In this document: in pieces, positions 44,473-59,664 of the stretch
How the letters are laid out: each line of letters begins with the position of its first letter
Numbering within the stretch: position 1 is the stretch's first letter
Source: Bifidobacterium stellenboschense
GTDB lineage: Bacteria > Actinomycetota > Actinomycetes > Actinomycetales > Bifidobacteriaceae
Reading direction: 5' to 3'
DNA: 64,000 bases
Assembly: GCF_000741785.1 (NCBI RefSeq)
Contig: NZ_JGZP01000007.1
Location: 26,714 to 90,713, forward strand
Notes under the pieces: generated by a model
The model's database searches: none
Told to the model about the DNA's origin: nothing
The model's input: the letters and a program-made list of their open reading frames with translations, nothing else
Translations under genes and position numbers: made by a program

Positions 44473-45693
44473 GTGAGCGAGATCGCGAACTACGGCAAGG
44501 ACGATGCCGTCCTTGTACTGGAAGATGGGCAGGTGTATGTGGGTGAACCCTACGGGGCCCATGGCGCGACCACGGGTGAGATCGTGTTCGCCACCGGCAT
44601 GACCGGATACCAGGAGACGCTCACCGACCCGAGCTACGACCGTCAGATCGTCGTGCAGACCTTCCCGCACATCGGCGACACGGGCGTCAACCACGAGGAT
44701 CCGGAATCCTCCCGCATCTGGGTGGCCGGCTACATCGTGCGCGAACCCTCCCCGAACGTGAGCAACTGGCGCGCCGAAGGCAGCCTCGACGGCGACCTCG
44801 AAGCCAACGGCATCGTCGGCCTCGCCGACATCGACACCCGCAAGCTGGTGCGCCACTTGCGTTCCGCCGGCGTGATGCGCGCCGGCATCTTCTCCGGCGA
44901 CGCGCTGCTCGGCGCCGACGGCCGCCTCAAGACCGTCGACGAGCTGCTCGACGCCGTCAAGGCCACCCCGCAGATGCAGGGTCTGAGCCTGTACGACGAG
45001 GTCTCCACCAAGGAGGCCTACACGATCGAACCGTGCGGCGAGTTCGAAGGCAAGGAGCCGCTGTACACGGTGGCCGCCGTCGACCTCGGCATCAAGGCGA
45101 TGACCCCGCACCGCATGGCCGAGCGCGGATGCCGCGTGCACGTCGTGCCCTCCACCATCACGTTCGATGAACTGACCGCCCTCAACCCGGACGGCGTCTT
45201 CTTCTCCAACGGCCCGGGCGATCCGGAGCAGGCCGGTCCGGAGGTCGAGCTCCTGCGCAAGGTTCTCGACGCCGGCTACCCGTTCTTCGGCATCTGCTTC
45301 GGCAACCAGCTGCTCGGCCGCGCGCTTGGCTTCGGCACCTACAAGCTGAAGTTCGGCCACCGCGGCATCAACCAGCCGGTCAAGGACCTCACCACCGGCA
45401 AGGTGGAGGTCACCGCCCACAACCACGGCTTCGCCGTCGACGCGCCGATCGGCGAGACCGTCGACGCACCGTTCGACAACGGCCGTTACGGCAAGGTGTT
45501 CGTCAGCCACATCGATCTCAACGACGACGTGGTCGAAGGCCTGCAGTGCGTGGACATCCCCGCGTTCTCCGTGCAGTACCACCCGGAGGCCGCCGCCGGT
45601 CCGCACGACGCCGCATACCTGTTCGATCGGTTCTGCGATCTTATGAAGAACAATCCGCGCGATTCCCGCGCCGACTCCAAGGAAGGTAAGTGA
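44473..45693 (+). CDS. carA: Carbamoyl-phosphate synthase small subunit
   Basis: About 406 residues. The glutaminase subunit supplying ammonia to CarB for pyrimidine and arginine synthesis. The nucleophile cysteine lies in [14 protein letters not shown], and HNHGFAVD and [12 protein letters not shown] complete the site. GTG at 44473 is preferred to the TTG at 44470 for spacing from AAGGGGG. carB starts 1 base after its stop, implying tight coupling. No PyrR or pyrimidine attenuator is recognised in the short upstream gap. Confidence 0.96.
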   Translation: MSEIANYGKDDAVLVLEDGQVYVGEPYGAHGATTGEIVFATGMTGYQETLTDPSYDRQIVVQTFPHIGDTGVNHEDPESSRIWVAGYIVREPSPNVSNWRAEGSLDGDLEANGIVGLADIDTRKLVRHLRSAGVMRAGIFSGDALLGADGRLKTVDELLDAVKATPQMQGLSLYDEVSTKEAYTIEPCGEFEGKEPLYTVAAVDLGIKAMTPHRMAERGCRVHVVPSTITFDELTALNPDGVFFSNGPGDPEQAGPEVELLRKVLDAGYPFFGICFGNQLLGRALGFGTYKLKFGHRGINQPVKDLTTGKVEVTAHNHGFAVDAPIGETVDAPFDNGRYGKVFVSHIDLNDDVVEGLQCVDIPAFSVQYHPEAAAGPHDAAYLFDRFCDLMKNNPRDSRADSKEGK

Positions 45694-45694
45694 T

Positions 45695-49078
<3,384 letters not shown>

Positions 49079-49115
49079 TCAACGGATTTCCTCTCACACG
49101 AAAGAAGGGATCGCG

Positions 49116-50957
49116 ATGAGTGACAGCCCCATTGAGGAACAGGATACGGAACGGCTCGCCAGGCGTTCGGACTTCGGTCTGCGTCTGCGCAATTCGATGG
49201 ACAAGTACGGTCCGTTGTGCGTGGGTATCGACCCACACCGGAAACTCCTGACCGATTGGGGCTACAACGTCGACGCCGACGGCGCGGAGATGTTCGCCAT
49301 GCGCATGCTGCAGGCCGCGAACGGACGCGCCGCCGCTGTCAAGTTCCAGTCGCCGATGTTCGAGCGTTACGGCTCGAAGGGATTCGCCGCGCTGGAACGC
49401 GTGCTGTATGCGGCGCGCCAGATGGGCATCATCACGATCGTCGACTGCCTGCACGGCGGATTGTCCACGACGATCTCCGCCATCGCCGACGCCTACTTCA
49501 AGCCGGGCGCGCCGCTGAGGGCCGACGCGATCACGCTGCTGCCGTACTACGGCGCGCGGTCGCTGCAGGGCCTCATCGACGACGCGCTCGACAACGGGCG
49601 CGGCGTGTTCATCGCATCCCTCACCTCCAACGAGGAAGGCAAGAGCCTGCAGAGCGCCATCCGACAGGTCGGCGACTATGAAGGCAAGACGGTGGCGTAC
49701 GGCATCGCCGCCACCGCGCAGAAGAACAACCGCAACGTGGACGGCATGGGTTCCGTCGGCCTCGTCATCGGCGCGACCATCGGCCAGTGGATCAGGGAGA
49801 CCGGCGTCGATCCGGCGCGCTTCACCGGACCGATCCTCTCACCCGGATACGGCTGGCAGGGCGCCGACGCGAAGGACCTGCGCACCGTGTTCAAGGGGAC
49901 GAAGGGCAACGTGCTCGTCACCGTGTCCCGTTTCATCGCCTCCCATGGGCCGGACATCGCCGCGCTGAGCGAAGCCACCGAAGCGATTTCGCTCGACGTG
50001 CGTCAGGCGCTGATGGAGGCGACGCGCGTCGCCGAACTGCCGCAGGAGACGGAACGTCACGACGCTCCGGAATCCGCGGCGACGGCCGAGACGCCGACGC
50101 CGACGGATTCCGCCGGCGATTCCGCCGACGCTCCGGATGCCGCGACCGTTGCAACCGAGACGACCGGCGCGACGGACGCGCCAAGGGAGACCATCACCGT
50201 GACCGACACCGACAAGACCGCCGAAACCGCAACCGCCGCCGCGAACGACGGGAACGACGCCGGGAACGATGCCGCGGCACAGACCGACACGGCCGCCGAG
50301 ACTACTGCCGCCGGGGCCGCTGGTGCCGCCGGCACGCAGCCGGAGACCCCGGCCGAGGCGGACGAGGAGGCGCTGCGCGGCGGACGACTGCTCGTGCTCA
50401 CCGGCCCCGCCGGCGTCGGCAAGGGCACCGTCGAGATCGCGCTGCGCAAGAAGCACCCGGAGATCTGGGTGTCCGTCTCCGCCACGACGCGCGACCCGCG
50501 CCCGGGCGAAGTGAACGGCGTCAACTACTGGTTCATGAGCGAGGAGGAATTCGCCGCCAAGGAGAAGGCGGGGGAGTTCCTGGAGACCGCGCTCGTGCAC
50601 GGACTCGCGCACTACGGCACGCCGTTGAAGCCGCTTGAGGACCACATGGCCGTCGGCACGCCGACGATTCTCGAAATCGACCTGCAGGGCGCGCGCCGCG
50701 TCAAGGAGAAGGCCAAGGAACTTGGGCTCGAAGTGGTGACCGTGTTCATCGCCCCGCCGAGCTTCGACGAGCTGGTGCGACGCCTCACAGGCCGCGGCAC
50801 CGAAACCGAGGAGCAGCGCAAGCGCCGCCTCGAAACCGCGAAGGTGGAGCTCGCCGCGGAAAGCGAATTCGACGTGACCATCGTCAACGAAAACGTCGAA
50901 GAAGCCGCCGACCAGCTCTGGTCGCTCATCGCCAAGGAATACGGCAAGGAGGCATAA
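49116..50957 (+). CDS. Fusion of orotidine-5'-phosphate decarboxylase and guanylate kinase
   Basis: 613 residues. Residues about 1-300 are a type 2 PyrF (LCVGIDPHRKLLTDWG, AAVKFQSPMFERYGSKG, VSRFIASHG), the last step to UMP. Residues about 305-420 are an Ala/Thr/Glu-rich linker with no fold visible. Residues about 423-613 are guanylate kinase: RLLVLTGPAGVGKGTVEI (P-loop), SATTRDPRPGEVNGVNYWF and ILEIDLQGARRVK, making GDP from GMP. In many actinobacteria pyrF and gmk are neighbours, so this is probably a fusion of adjacent genes. ATG with AAGAAGGGATC upstream. One continuous frame; no frameshift is needed. Confidence 0.93.
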   Translation: MSDSPIEEQDTERLARRSDFGLRLRNSMDKYGPLCVGIDPHRKLLTDWGYNVDADGAEMFAMRMLQAANGRAAAVKFQSPMFERYGSKGFAALERVLYAARQMGIITIVDCLHGGLSTTISAIADAYFKPGAPLRADAITLLPYYGARSLQGLIDDALDNGRGVFIASLTSNEEGKSLQSAIRQVGDYEGKTVAYGIAATAQKNNRNVDGMGSVGLVIGATIGQWIRETGVDPARFTGPILSPGYGWQGADAKDLRTVFKGTKGNVLVTVSRFIASHGPDIAALSEATEAISLDVRQALMEATRVAELPQETERHDAPESAATAETPTPTDSAGDSADAPDAATVATETTGATDAPRETITVTDTDKTAETATAAANDGNDAGNDAAAQTDTAAETTAAGAAGAAGTQPETPAEADEEALRGGRLLVLTGPAGVGKGTVEIALRKKHPEIWVSVSATTRDPRPGEVNGVNYWFMSEEEFAAKEKAGEFLETALVHGLAHYGTPLKPLEDHMAVGTPTILEIDLQGARRVKEKAKELGLEVVTVFIAPPSFDELVRRLTGRGTETEEQRKRRLETAKVELAAESEFDVTIVNENVEEAADQLWSLIAKEYGKEA

Positions 50958-50976
50958 GCCTTCCCGCACATCCCGT

Positions 50977-51016
50977 ATATACGTGAGCTCCCTCTGATGA
51001 GGGAGCCTCACGTATA
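50977..51016 (+). terminator. Hairpin terminator after the PyrF-Gmk fusion
   Basis: An imperfect long stem (ATACGTGAGCTCCCTC with GAGGGAGCCTCACGTAT, one bulge) around a 4-base loop, about 20 bases after the stop, followed by ATGTT. Confidence 0.65.
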
Positions 51017-51059
51017 TGTTCGCCGTCGGGATAGCGGTCTCGCCAGTGGCGAGTCGGGT

Positions 51060-51304
51060 GTTCCTCCCGCTGGCGGGAGGTGGCGCGTAGCGCCGGAGGG
51101 TGGTTCCGGTGCGGTTCTTGTGGGGGACCACCCCCACCCGGCTTCGCCGGGAGCCCCCGCCAGCGGGGGCACGGTTGGTGACATCGCTTCGCGGGAACCT
51201 CTGCCGGCGGGGCGTGGTTGTTTACCGTTTTGCGGGGGTCTTCCGATGAGGCGGCTGTTCCTCCCGCTGGCGGGAGGTGGCGCGTAGCGCCGGAGGGTGG
51301 TTCC
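51060..51304. repeat. Three two-hairpin elements, mixed orientation
   Basis: B-subtype units at about 51063-51103 and 51263-51303 (CCTCCCGCTGGCGGGAGG, TGGCGCGTAGCGCC, GGAGGGTGG). A minus-oriented unit at about 51128-51170 has second hairpin CCCGGCttcGCCGGG and constant CCCCCGCCAGCGGGGG. Confidence 0.85.
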
Positions 51305-51315
51305 GGGGGCGGGTG

Positions 51316-51747
51316 CTATTTCGCCGCGGCGGCTTTGCGGTCGGCGATGAGCTGGTCGGCGAGCTTTGGCTTTTCGGTGAGCTGGCCGGTGAAGCCGGGG
51401 CGGATGTCCATGTGGAGCACGAGGCTCGTGCGGTAGCCCTGCTCGGCGAGCTTCTTCGCCGCCTCGCCGGCCACGTGCAGCACGTCGTCGAGGTTGCCTT
51501 CCACGTCGGTGAACAGCGCGTTCGTCTCCTGCGGGAGGCCCGAATCGCGGATCACCTCGATCGCCTGCGAGACGTAGGGGGAGACTTCGGCGCCCGCACC
51601 AGTCACCGACACCTGGATCGCAGCCACCGTGTTGAGGTACGGTTTGCCGGTCTTCGGGTCGATCGGAACCTCCTGTTTCACGGCGAAACGGTCGGTCGCC
51701 GTGGCGAGCGCCGCGTCGCGCGTGGCGGCGTCATCGTTCTGCGTCAT
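51316..51747 (-). CDS. Thiamine-binding / MTH1187-like (DUF77) protein
   Basis: About 143 residues. VAAIQVSVTGAGAEVSPYVSQAIEVI and HVAGEAAKKLAEQGYRTSLVLHMDIRP are typical of the small MTH1187/YkoF-like fold; family members bind thiamine-related ligands. A signal peptide is absent, so it acts in the cytoplasm. The second ATG (51747) is chosen because AAGGAGAG lies about 8 bases upstream; the first ATG (51753) would be too close. It starts 19 bases after thiD stop on the same strand, which supports a thiamine role. Confidence 0.8.
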   Translation of the reverse strand: MTQNDDAATRDAALATATDRFAVKQEVPIDPKTGKPYLNTVAAIQVSVTGAGAEVSPYVSQAIEVIRDSGLPQETNALFTDVEGNLDDVLHVAGEAAKKLAEQGYRTSLVLHMDIRPGFTGQLTEKPKLADQLIADRKAAAAK

Positions 51748-51766
51748 CGTCATCTCTCCTTCTCTT

Positions 51767-52573
51767 TCACCGCCACTGCCACGCGTGGTCCATCGGGCCG
51801 GAACCGTGGCCCAGATCGAGCATCGCGTTCAGCGCGCCGGTCAGATACTCCTTCGCGTGCCGGATCGCGTCGGGCAGCGTCTCGCCCTTCGCGAGGTTCG
51901 ACGCGATCGCCGAACTCAACGTGCAGCCGGTGCCGTGCGTGTTCGGATTGTCGACGCGCGAACCCTCGAACCACGTGACCGTGCCGTCGGTCTCGGCGAG
52001 CACGTCGTTCGCGTCGTTCGTGTGATGGCCGCCTTTGACGAGCGCCGCGCAGCCGTAGCGCGTGACGAGGGCGCGCGCCGCAGCCTCCATCGACTCGGCG
52101 TCGACGATCGCCAGACCGGTGAGCTCCTGCGCCTCGGGGATGTTCGGCGTAATGACCGTGGCGAGCGGGAACAGCTTCGACGTGAGCGCGGCGATCGCGT
52201 CGTCGCTGATGAGCTTCGCGCCGGACGTGGCGACCATGACCGGGTCGAGCACGACGTTCGTCGCATGATGGAACGTGAGCCGGTCGGCGATCACGTCGAT
52301 GATGCCGGTCGCGGACACCATGCCGATCTTGACGGCCAGCGGCGGGATGTCCTCGAACACGGCGTCGATCTGGTCGGCGAGGATCGTCGGCTCGGTGTCC
52401 TGGATGGAACGCACGCCGGTCGTGTTCTGCGCGGTGAGCGCGGTGATCGCGCTCATGCCGAACACGCCGTTGGCGAGCATGGTCTTCAGATCCGCCTGCA
52501 TGCCCGCGCCGCCGGACGAATCCGAACCGGAGATCGCGAGCACGGGGGGAAGCGTGGTTGCATGTGTTGACAT
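51767..52573 (-). CDS. thiD: Hydroxymethylpyrimidine (phosphate) kinase
   Basis: 268 residues from the chosen ATG. Phosphorylates HMP and HMP-P for thiamine synthesis. LAISGSDSSGGAGMQADLKT, VVLDPVMVATSGAKL, VITPNIPEAQELTG and the anion-hole motif HGTGCTLSSAIASNLA are all present. The frame extends 46 codons upstream with basic, low-quality sequence; the ATG at 52573 matches the normal family start. No TPP riboswitch is visible directly upstream. Confidence 0.93.
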   Translation of the reverse strand: MSTHATTLPPVLAISGSDSSGGAGMQADLKTMLANGVFGMSAITALTAQNTTGVRSIQDTEPTILADQIDAVFEDIPPLAVKIGMVSATGIIDVIADRLTFHHATNVVLDPVMVATSGAKLISDDAIAALTSKLFPLATVITPNIPEAQELTGLAIVDAESMEAAARALVTRYGCAALVKGGHHTNDANDVLAETDGTVTWFEGSRVDNPNTHGTGCTLSSAIASNLAKGETLPDAIRHAKEYLTGALNAMLDLGHGSGPMDHAWQWR

Positions 52574-52743
52574 ACGGTTCAGCTTAGTCGTGGACGGCTT
52601 GTTTTTCACCTGTTTCCGCCGCTGACGCGCCGTTGGTTTTCTGCCGGATTTCCCTCGGATCCGCCTTGATTCCGGGCCGTCGGTGTGGTGTGATGGAACG
52701 GGCCGGGACAACGGCCGGAACCGAGCAGTGGGAGAGGGGAATC

Positions 52744-53949
52744 ATGTCCGACGACGTGTTGCGCCGCGACGGCGTGCTGGCGCGCATCACCGGATTCGAC
52801 GAGGGGCGCGTCGCCTATTACGCGACGATGCCGAACGGGCGGAGCACGCAGCTCACGTTCCCGCGTCAGGAGGTGTTCGACGTGGGCGACGTGCTGCTCG
52901 TCGGCGACGGCTTCTACACGAAGGTGCCCGCCTCCGTCTGGCCGATTAAGCCCCGCGTCGGCGTCGTGCGCCGCGCATTGGAGGACGCGGTCGTCCTGGA
53001 GACCTCGGACGGGCTGGAACTCCTCGAAGGCGACTATCCGGTGGACATCGTGCCCGGCAACACGGTCGAGTTCACCGACCTGTTCGGCATCGAACGCGTG
53101 CTGTGGCCGACGGCCATCCGCCCCGGCGAATCCGACCATGACGACGACATCAAACAGTACCGGATCACGCCGAGCGCCGACCCGGACCTCACGTTCGCGT
53201 CGTTCGGCGGCTACGAGCAGGTCGTCACGCGCGCCAAGGAGCTCATCGAGACGCAGCTCGGCAACAGCGTGCAGATGCGCGCCATCGGCGCGAAACCGAT
53301 CAAGGGCGTGATCTTCACCGGCGCGCCCGGCACCGGCAAGACGCATCTGGCGCGCATCATCGCCAACGTGGCCGACGCGCAGTTCTACCTCGTCTCCGGC
53401 CCGACCATCGTGAGCAAATACGTGGGCGACAGCGAGGAGACGCTGCGCATGATCTTCGCCGCCGCGCAGGCCGACCAGCGTGCCATCATCTTCTTCGACG
53501 AGATCGATTCGATCGCCTCCTCGCGCGACACCGACACGAACGGCGTCGGCAAGCGTCTCGTCGCGCAGCTGCTGACGCTCATGGACGGTTTCGCGTCCAA
53601 AGGCAACGTGGTGGTCGTCGCCGCCACGAACCGCATCGAGGACGTGGATCCGGCGCTGCTGCGCCCTGGCCGCTTCGACTGGCAGATCCCGTTCCCGATG
53701 CCGAGCGAGCACGACCGTCTCGCGATCCTCGAAGTGCAGGAGCGCGCGCTCTCGACCGAGGGGGAGCTGCCGCTCGCAGACATCGCGCGGCGCACCGAGG
53801 GGTGGAGCGGCGCCGAGGTGTGCGCGATCTGGACGGAGGCGGCGCTCGTCGCCGCCAAGGATCGCCGCGCCGCGATCCGCGCGAACGACCTCACGACCGC
53901 GTTCGAACGCGTCGAACGCCGCCCCGAACTGCGCGCGCACCGGGGCTAG
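52744..53949 (+). CDS. AAA+ ATPase with an N-terminal OB-like region
   Basis: 401 residues from ATG at 52744 (GAGAGGGGAATC upstream). Residues about 1-130 form a beta-rich region (VGVVRRALEDAVVLETSDGLELL); about 150-401 is one classical AAA module: FTGAPGTGKTHLARI (Walker A), IIFFDEIDSIASSRD (Walker B), ATNRIEDVDPALLRPGRFD (second region of homology). It resembles proteasomal ARC/Mpa, PAN or Cdc48-type ATPases, but lacks an obvious coiled coil and the C-terminal proteasome-docking tail. Unfoldase or remodelling activity is plausible; partner unknown. The neighbour downstream is a deletion scar. Confidence 0.82.
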   Translation: MSDDVLRRDGVLARITGFDEGRVAYYATMPNGRSTQLTFPRQEVFDVGDVLLVGDGFYTKVPASVWPIKPRVGVVRRALEDAVVLETSDGLELLEGDYPVDIVPGNTVEFTDLFGIERVLWPTAIRPGESDHDDDIKQYRITPSADPDLTFASFGGYEQVVTRAKELIETQLGNSVQMRAIGAKPIKGVIFTGAPGTGKTHLARIIANVADAQFYLVSGPTIVSKYVGDSEETLRMIFAAAQADQRAIIFFDEIDSIASSRDTDTNGVGKRLVAQLLTLMDGFASKGNVVVVAATNRIEDVDPALLRPGRFDWQIPFPMPSEHDRLAILEVQERALSTEGELPLADIARRTEGWSGAEVCAIWTEAALVAAKDRRAAIRANDLTTAFERVERRPELRAHRG

Positions 53950-53973
53950 GAGGAGCGGGATAGGAGAAGCGGA

Positions 53974-54078
53974 ATGGCATCCGAACCGCTGCGATTGGCC
54001 GTCGTCGACAATGACAGGATCACGTTGATCGGATTGTGCTCGATCATCACGCACAGCATGCCGCAGGTGCAGGTCGTC
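53974..54078 (+). pseudogene. N-terminal stump of a NarL/LuxR-type response regulator
   Basis: MASEPLRLAVVDNDRITLIG, followed by LCSIITHSMPQVQVV, is the first beta-alpha-beta part of a receiver domain (VVDND replaces the usual VVDDD). Ribosome site GGAGAAGCGG precedes the ATG. After about 34 residues the frame runs into ABC-transporter sequence in another frame. The DNA-binding domain and phosphorylation site are absent. Confidence 0.75.
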
Positions 54079-54079
54079 T

Positions 54080-54790
54080 GTGCTCAAGGACATCGGCCTC
54101 ACGGTCCCCCAAGGCCAGTCGCTCGGCATCCTCGGATACAACGGCGTCGGCAAGACCACGCTGCTCAACCTCATGATCGGTCTGCTGCGCCCGCAGCAGG
54201 GGCGGTGCGCCATCAACGCCGCGCTCGTGCCTGCGATGCGCGACGTGTTCGAGATGACCGAACTAGGCAACCTCATCGATACGATGACCGTGCGCGACAA
54301 CATCCGGTTCCGCGCCATGCTGTTCGCCGACCCGAAATCCGGGCACCGGTTCGATATGGCGGCGCTCGCGGACCAGCCTCTGGTCAAGGCGTTCGAACTC
54401 GGCGACCAGCTCGACAAGAAGGTCTCCGAGTTGTCGTCGGGCCTGCGCAAACGCGCGGGAATCGTCGCCGGCATGCTGTTCGACCCGCATGTGATCATGC
54501 TCGACGAGCCGACCAACTCCATCGACCCGATGACGCGCAAGCTGCTCATCGACTACGTGAACGAGCTGCGCGCCGACGGACGCACCCTGCTGACCGTCAC
54601 CCACGACCTCGACTACTGCTGGAAGGTGACGGATCGCATCATCGTGCTCGACCATGGCCGTATCGTGGAGGATGCGCGTGTCGCCGACTTCGCGGACTAC
54701 GTGTCCTTCGAGCATGCGGCCACGCTGGGGCGCGAGGACCGCAAGGTCGACTTCGGCGTCAGGAAGACGACGCAGGCACATGCGTTGTGA
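54080..54790 (+). pseudogene. ABC transporter ATPase lacking its first strand
   Basis: About 236 codons starting with GTG-coded LKDIGLTVPQGQSLGILG. Walker A GYNGVGKTT, signature LSSGLRKRAG, Walker B VIMLDEPTNSIDP and TVTHDLDYCWKVTD are intact. The roughly 20-25 residues that normally precede the LKDI segment (first strand and A-loop aromatic) are missing, because sequence upstream belongs to the response-regulator stump. No permease gene is adjacent. Translation from the GTG is possible, but no ribosome site is seen, so it is called a truncated gene. Confidence 0.75.
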
Positions 54791-54851
54791 TTGCTTGGGT
54801 GATTGGTGAGGTTGGGATTTCGGCCTGCGGTTGGTCCGGAGCGTCGTCACC

Positions 54852-55090
54852 GTGCCATGGTTGGCGCGATGACGACGCTGAGCGACTCCATTGTGTCGGT
54901 TCCGTGCCAGCTATGGCACGGTGACGACGGAGAAACCGCCTACAGCGTCGGGTTCGTGCCATGCTTGGCGCGGATCAGACGGAAAGCCACCCTTGCGGCG
55001 TCGGTCTCATGCCAACTATGGCACGGAACCGACGCGAACCCCTCCCTCAGCGGCGTTTGCGCGCCGGGTTTGGCACGCAAACGACGGATG
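54852..55090. repeat. Array of five 52-bp palindromic units
   Basis: Palindromes start at 54852, 54904, 54956, 55009 and 55061 (spacing 52, 52, 53, 52): GTGCCAtggtTGGCGC, GTGCCAgctaTGGCAC, GTGCCAtgctTGGCGC, ATGCCAactaTGGCAC and GCGCCGggttTGGCAC. Each is followed after about 5 bases by a GACGACG-like block. The remaining 25-30 bases differ between units. Confidence 0.85.
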
Positions 55091-55180
55091 AACAAGGTGC
55101 TGTCCGGCCGAGAAATGCCATGCCCCCACTGGCGGTGTCGTATACGGGACTGGCGTAGGTCTTCCACGCTGAGGTGATGC

Positions 55181-55381
55181 CCCCCGCTGGCGGGGGCTGT
55201 CGACGTAGTCGACTGGGGGTGGTCGCCTGATGGGGAACCGGACGACCACCCCCAGTCATGCTCGCGCATGACAGCCCCCGCCAGCGGGGGCGAGAAGGGC
55301 ACGTCTGGGCGAGATGGGTTCTGCTCCCCGACCACCCCCAGTCATGCTTGCGCATGACAGCCCCCGCCAGCGGGGGCAGAA
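55181..55381. repeat. Three two-hairpin elements, mixed orientation
   Basis: Plus unit at about 55182-55225 with second hairpin GTCGACgtagTCGAC. Minus units at about 55243-55290 (GTCATGCtcgcGCATGAC) and 55336-55380 (GTCATGCttgcGCATGAC). Constant hairpin CCCCCGCCAGCGGGGG in all. Confidence 0.88.
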
Positions 55382-55470
55382 GGTGAAGTTTGTTGTGCGG
55401 TGTGTGAGGTTTTGCCGGGCCCTGCCGGCGGGGCGAAAGATAAGGCATCGCTTTGCGATGTTGTTTCGCC

Positions 55471-55513
55471 GGAACCGGTGGGCCGAAACAACACGGTTTG
55501 GCCCACCGGTTCC
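55471..55513. repeat. 14-bp inverted repeat near the thiC terminator
   Basis: GGAACCGGTGGGCC (55471-55484) and GGCCCACCGGTTCC (55500-55513) pair exactly around 15 bases. It may be a second terminator hairpin for read-through from thiC. Confidence 0.7.
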
Positions 55514-55526
55514 GCAACGGAGCGAA

Positions 55527-55554
55527 AAGGGAGGCCACTTGGTGGCCTCCCCTT
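55527..55554 (-). terminator. Terminator of the thiM-thiE/thiC unit
   Basis: On the minus strand GGGGAGGCCACC pairs with GTGGCCTCCC, followed by TTTTCG; it lies 4 bases after the thiC stop. Confidence 0.85.
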
Positions 55555-55557
55555 GGA

Positions 55558-58488
<2,931 letters not shown>

Positions 58489-59379
58489 CTATACGGTGAG
58501 GATCTCGCTGGAGGCGATCTGGTCGGGTGTGGTGTTCCAAAGGGCGTCGAGGAAGGCGACCTGGAACGATCCGGGGCCGTTCGAGACCTGCTCCGCGGCT
58601 TCGCCGGCACGGTCGTAGAGCGCGGTCGCGGCAAGCGCCGCGGTCAGCGGGTCCGTGACGGCGAGGCAGACGGCGGTCACTCCGCCGAGCGAGCATCCGG
58701 CGCCGGTGATCTTCGCCATCATCGCGCTGCCGCCGGGAAGGCGGTAGACGGTCTCGCCGTCGGTGACGAGATCCGCCTTGCCGGAGACGGCGACGGCCGC
58801 CTCGCCGTCAGGTGCGGACGCGGCGAGGAAGCGGGCGAGCGCCTTCGCCGGTTCGACGGCGGCCTCCACCTCGTCGACGGATTCGACGCCGGCCGGCCGG
58901 GTCGCGTCGTCGGGGGAGACGAGGCCCCACATCGTCGCCAGGGCGATGATCTCGGAGGCGTTGCCTCGCACGATGGTCGGCGGGGCGGCACGGAAGGCGC
59001 GCAGGATCTCGGTGCGTGTCGAGCCGATGCCGGCGGCCACCGGGTCGAGCACCCACTTGTGTCCGGTCTTGTGGAAGGCGCGCGCGATCTTCGGCAGCGC
59101 GTCCTTGTAGAAGGGCAGCAGCGTGCCCACGTTGATGTAGTCGGCGCCGGACATGGTCGCGGTGTCGATCACGTCGTCCGGCAGGAAGCTCATCGCGGCG
59201 GCGCCGCCGGCGGCGAGCTGCGCGTTGGCGACGAGGTTGATGGTCACGAAGTTCGTGAACGACTGCGCCATCGGCGTGCGTTCCCGCACCGCCTCGGCGG
59301 CCTTCCTGATGCGTGCCTTCAATGCGGCGATGTCCGCGTCGTCGCGGTCCGCTGCGATTGCCTGCGATGATTCGCTCAT
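58489..59379 (-). CDS. thiM: Hydroxyethylthiazole kinase
   Basis: 296 residues. Salvages the thiazole moiety by phosphorylation. QSFTNFVTINLVANAQLAAG, VLDPVAAGIGSTRTE, VRGNASEIIALA and ITGAGCSLGGVTAVCLAV (with the conserved Gly-Ala-Gly-Cys) are family blocks. Slightly longer than usual owing to a 25-residue acidic N-terminus. ATG at 59379 lies 10 bases from the end of the TPP riboswitch. Confidence 0.95.
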   Translation of the reverse strand: MSESSQAIAADRDDADIAALKARIRKAAEAVRERTPMAQSFTNFVTINLVANAQLAAGGAAAMSFLPDDVIDTATMSGADYINVGTLLPFYKDALPKIARAFHKTGHKWVLDPVAAGIGSTRTEILRAFRAAPPTIVRGNASEIIALATMWGLVSPDDATRPAGVESVDEVEAAVEPAKALARFLAASAPDGEAAVAVSGKADLVTDGETVYRLPGGSAMMAKITGAGCSLGGVTAVCLAVTDPLTAALAATALYDRAGEAAEQVSNGPGSFQVAFLDALWNTTPDQIASSEILTV

Positions 59380-59389
59380 ATATCACTGC

Positions 59390-59472
59390 TCCCTACGCTG
59401 GTCTTAACCAACAGGTTCAAAGGGTCGGGCGTCGCGCCCATCTCAACCCGCCGAGTGGCTGCGGGTTCCCCT
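59390..59472 (-). promoter_or_regulatory. TPP riboswitch (THI element)
   Basis: On the minus strand: GGGGAACCC, GGGTTGAGATGGGCG with pairing CGCCCGACCC, TTTGAACCTGTTGGTTAA, then GACCAGCGTAGGGA. CUGAGA-like UUGAGAU and ACCC...GAACCUG are diagnostic of the thi-box. It ends just before thiM, so thiamine pyrophosphate probably represses thiM and the downstream ThiE-ThiC fusion, most likely by hiding the ribosome site since no terminator stem is obvious. Confidence 0.93.
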
Positions 59473-59664
59473 GCATTGCGTTATCGGATTCGACGCTATG
59501 CGGTTATATGGACAACCTGTGACGAAGACGGATTTCAGCGCGTCACGCCTCTTGCGTGTCGTGCGGCGGAGTGGTATTCGTGACGCGGTCTTTCGCCGGT
59601 CGGCGTATACAGGTAGTCTGAACGGGTTGTAAGACCCCAAACCGTTCAAACCAGAAGGTGCATT

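Noticed and set aside
54852..55090. Possible short CRISPR array at 52-bp period
   Set aside because: Only about 16 bases are conserved and they vary between units; no cas genes in the window.
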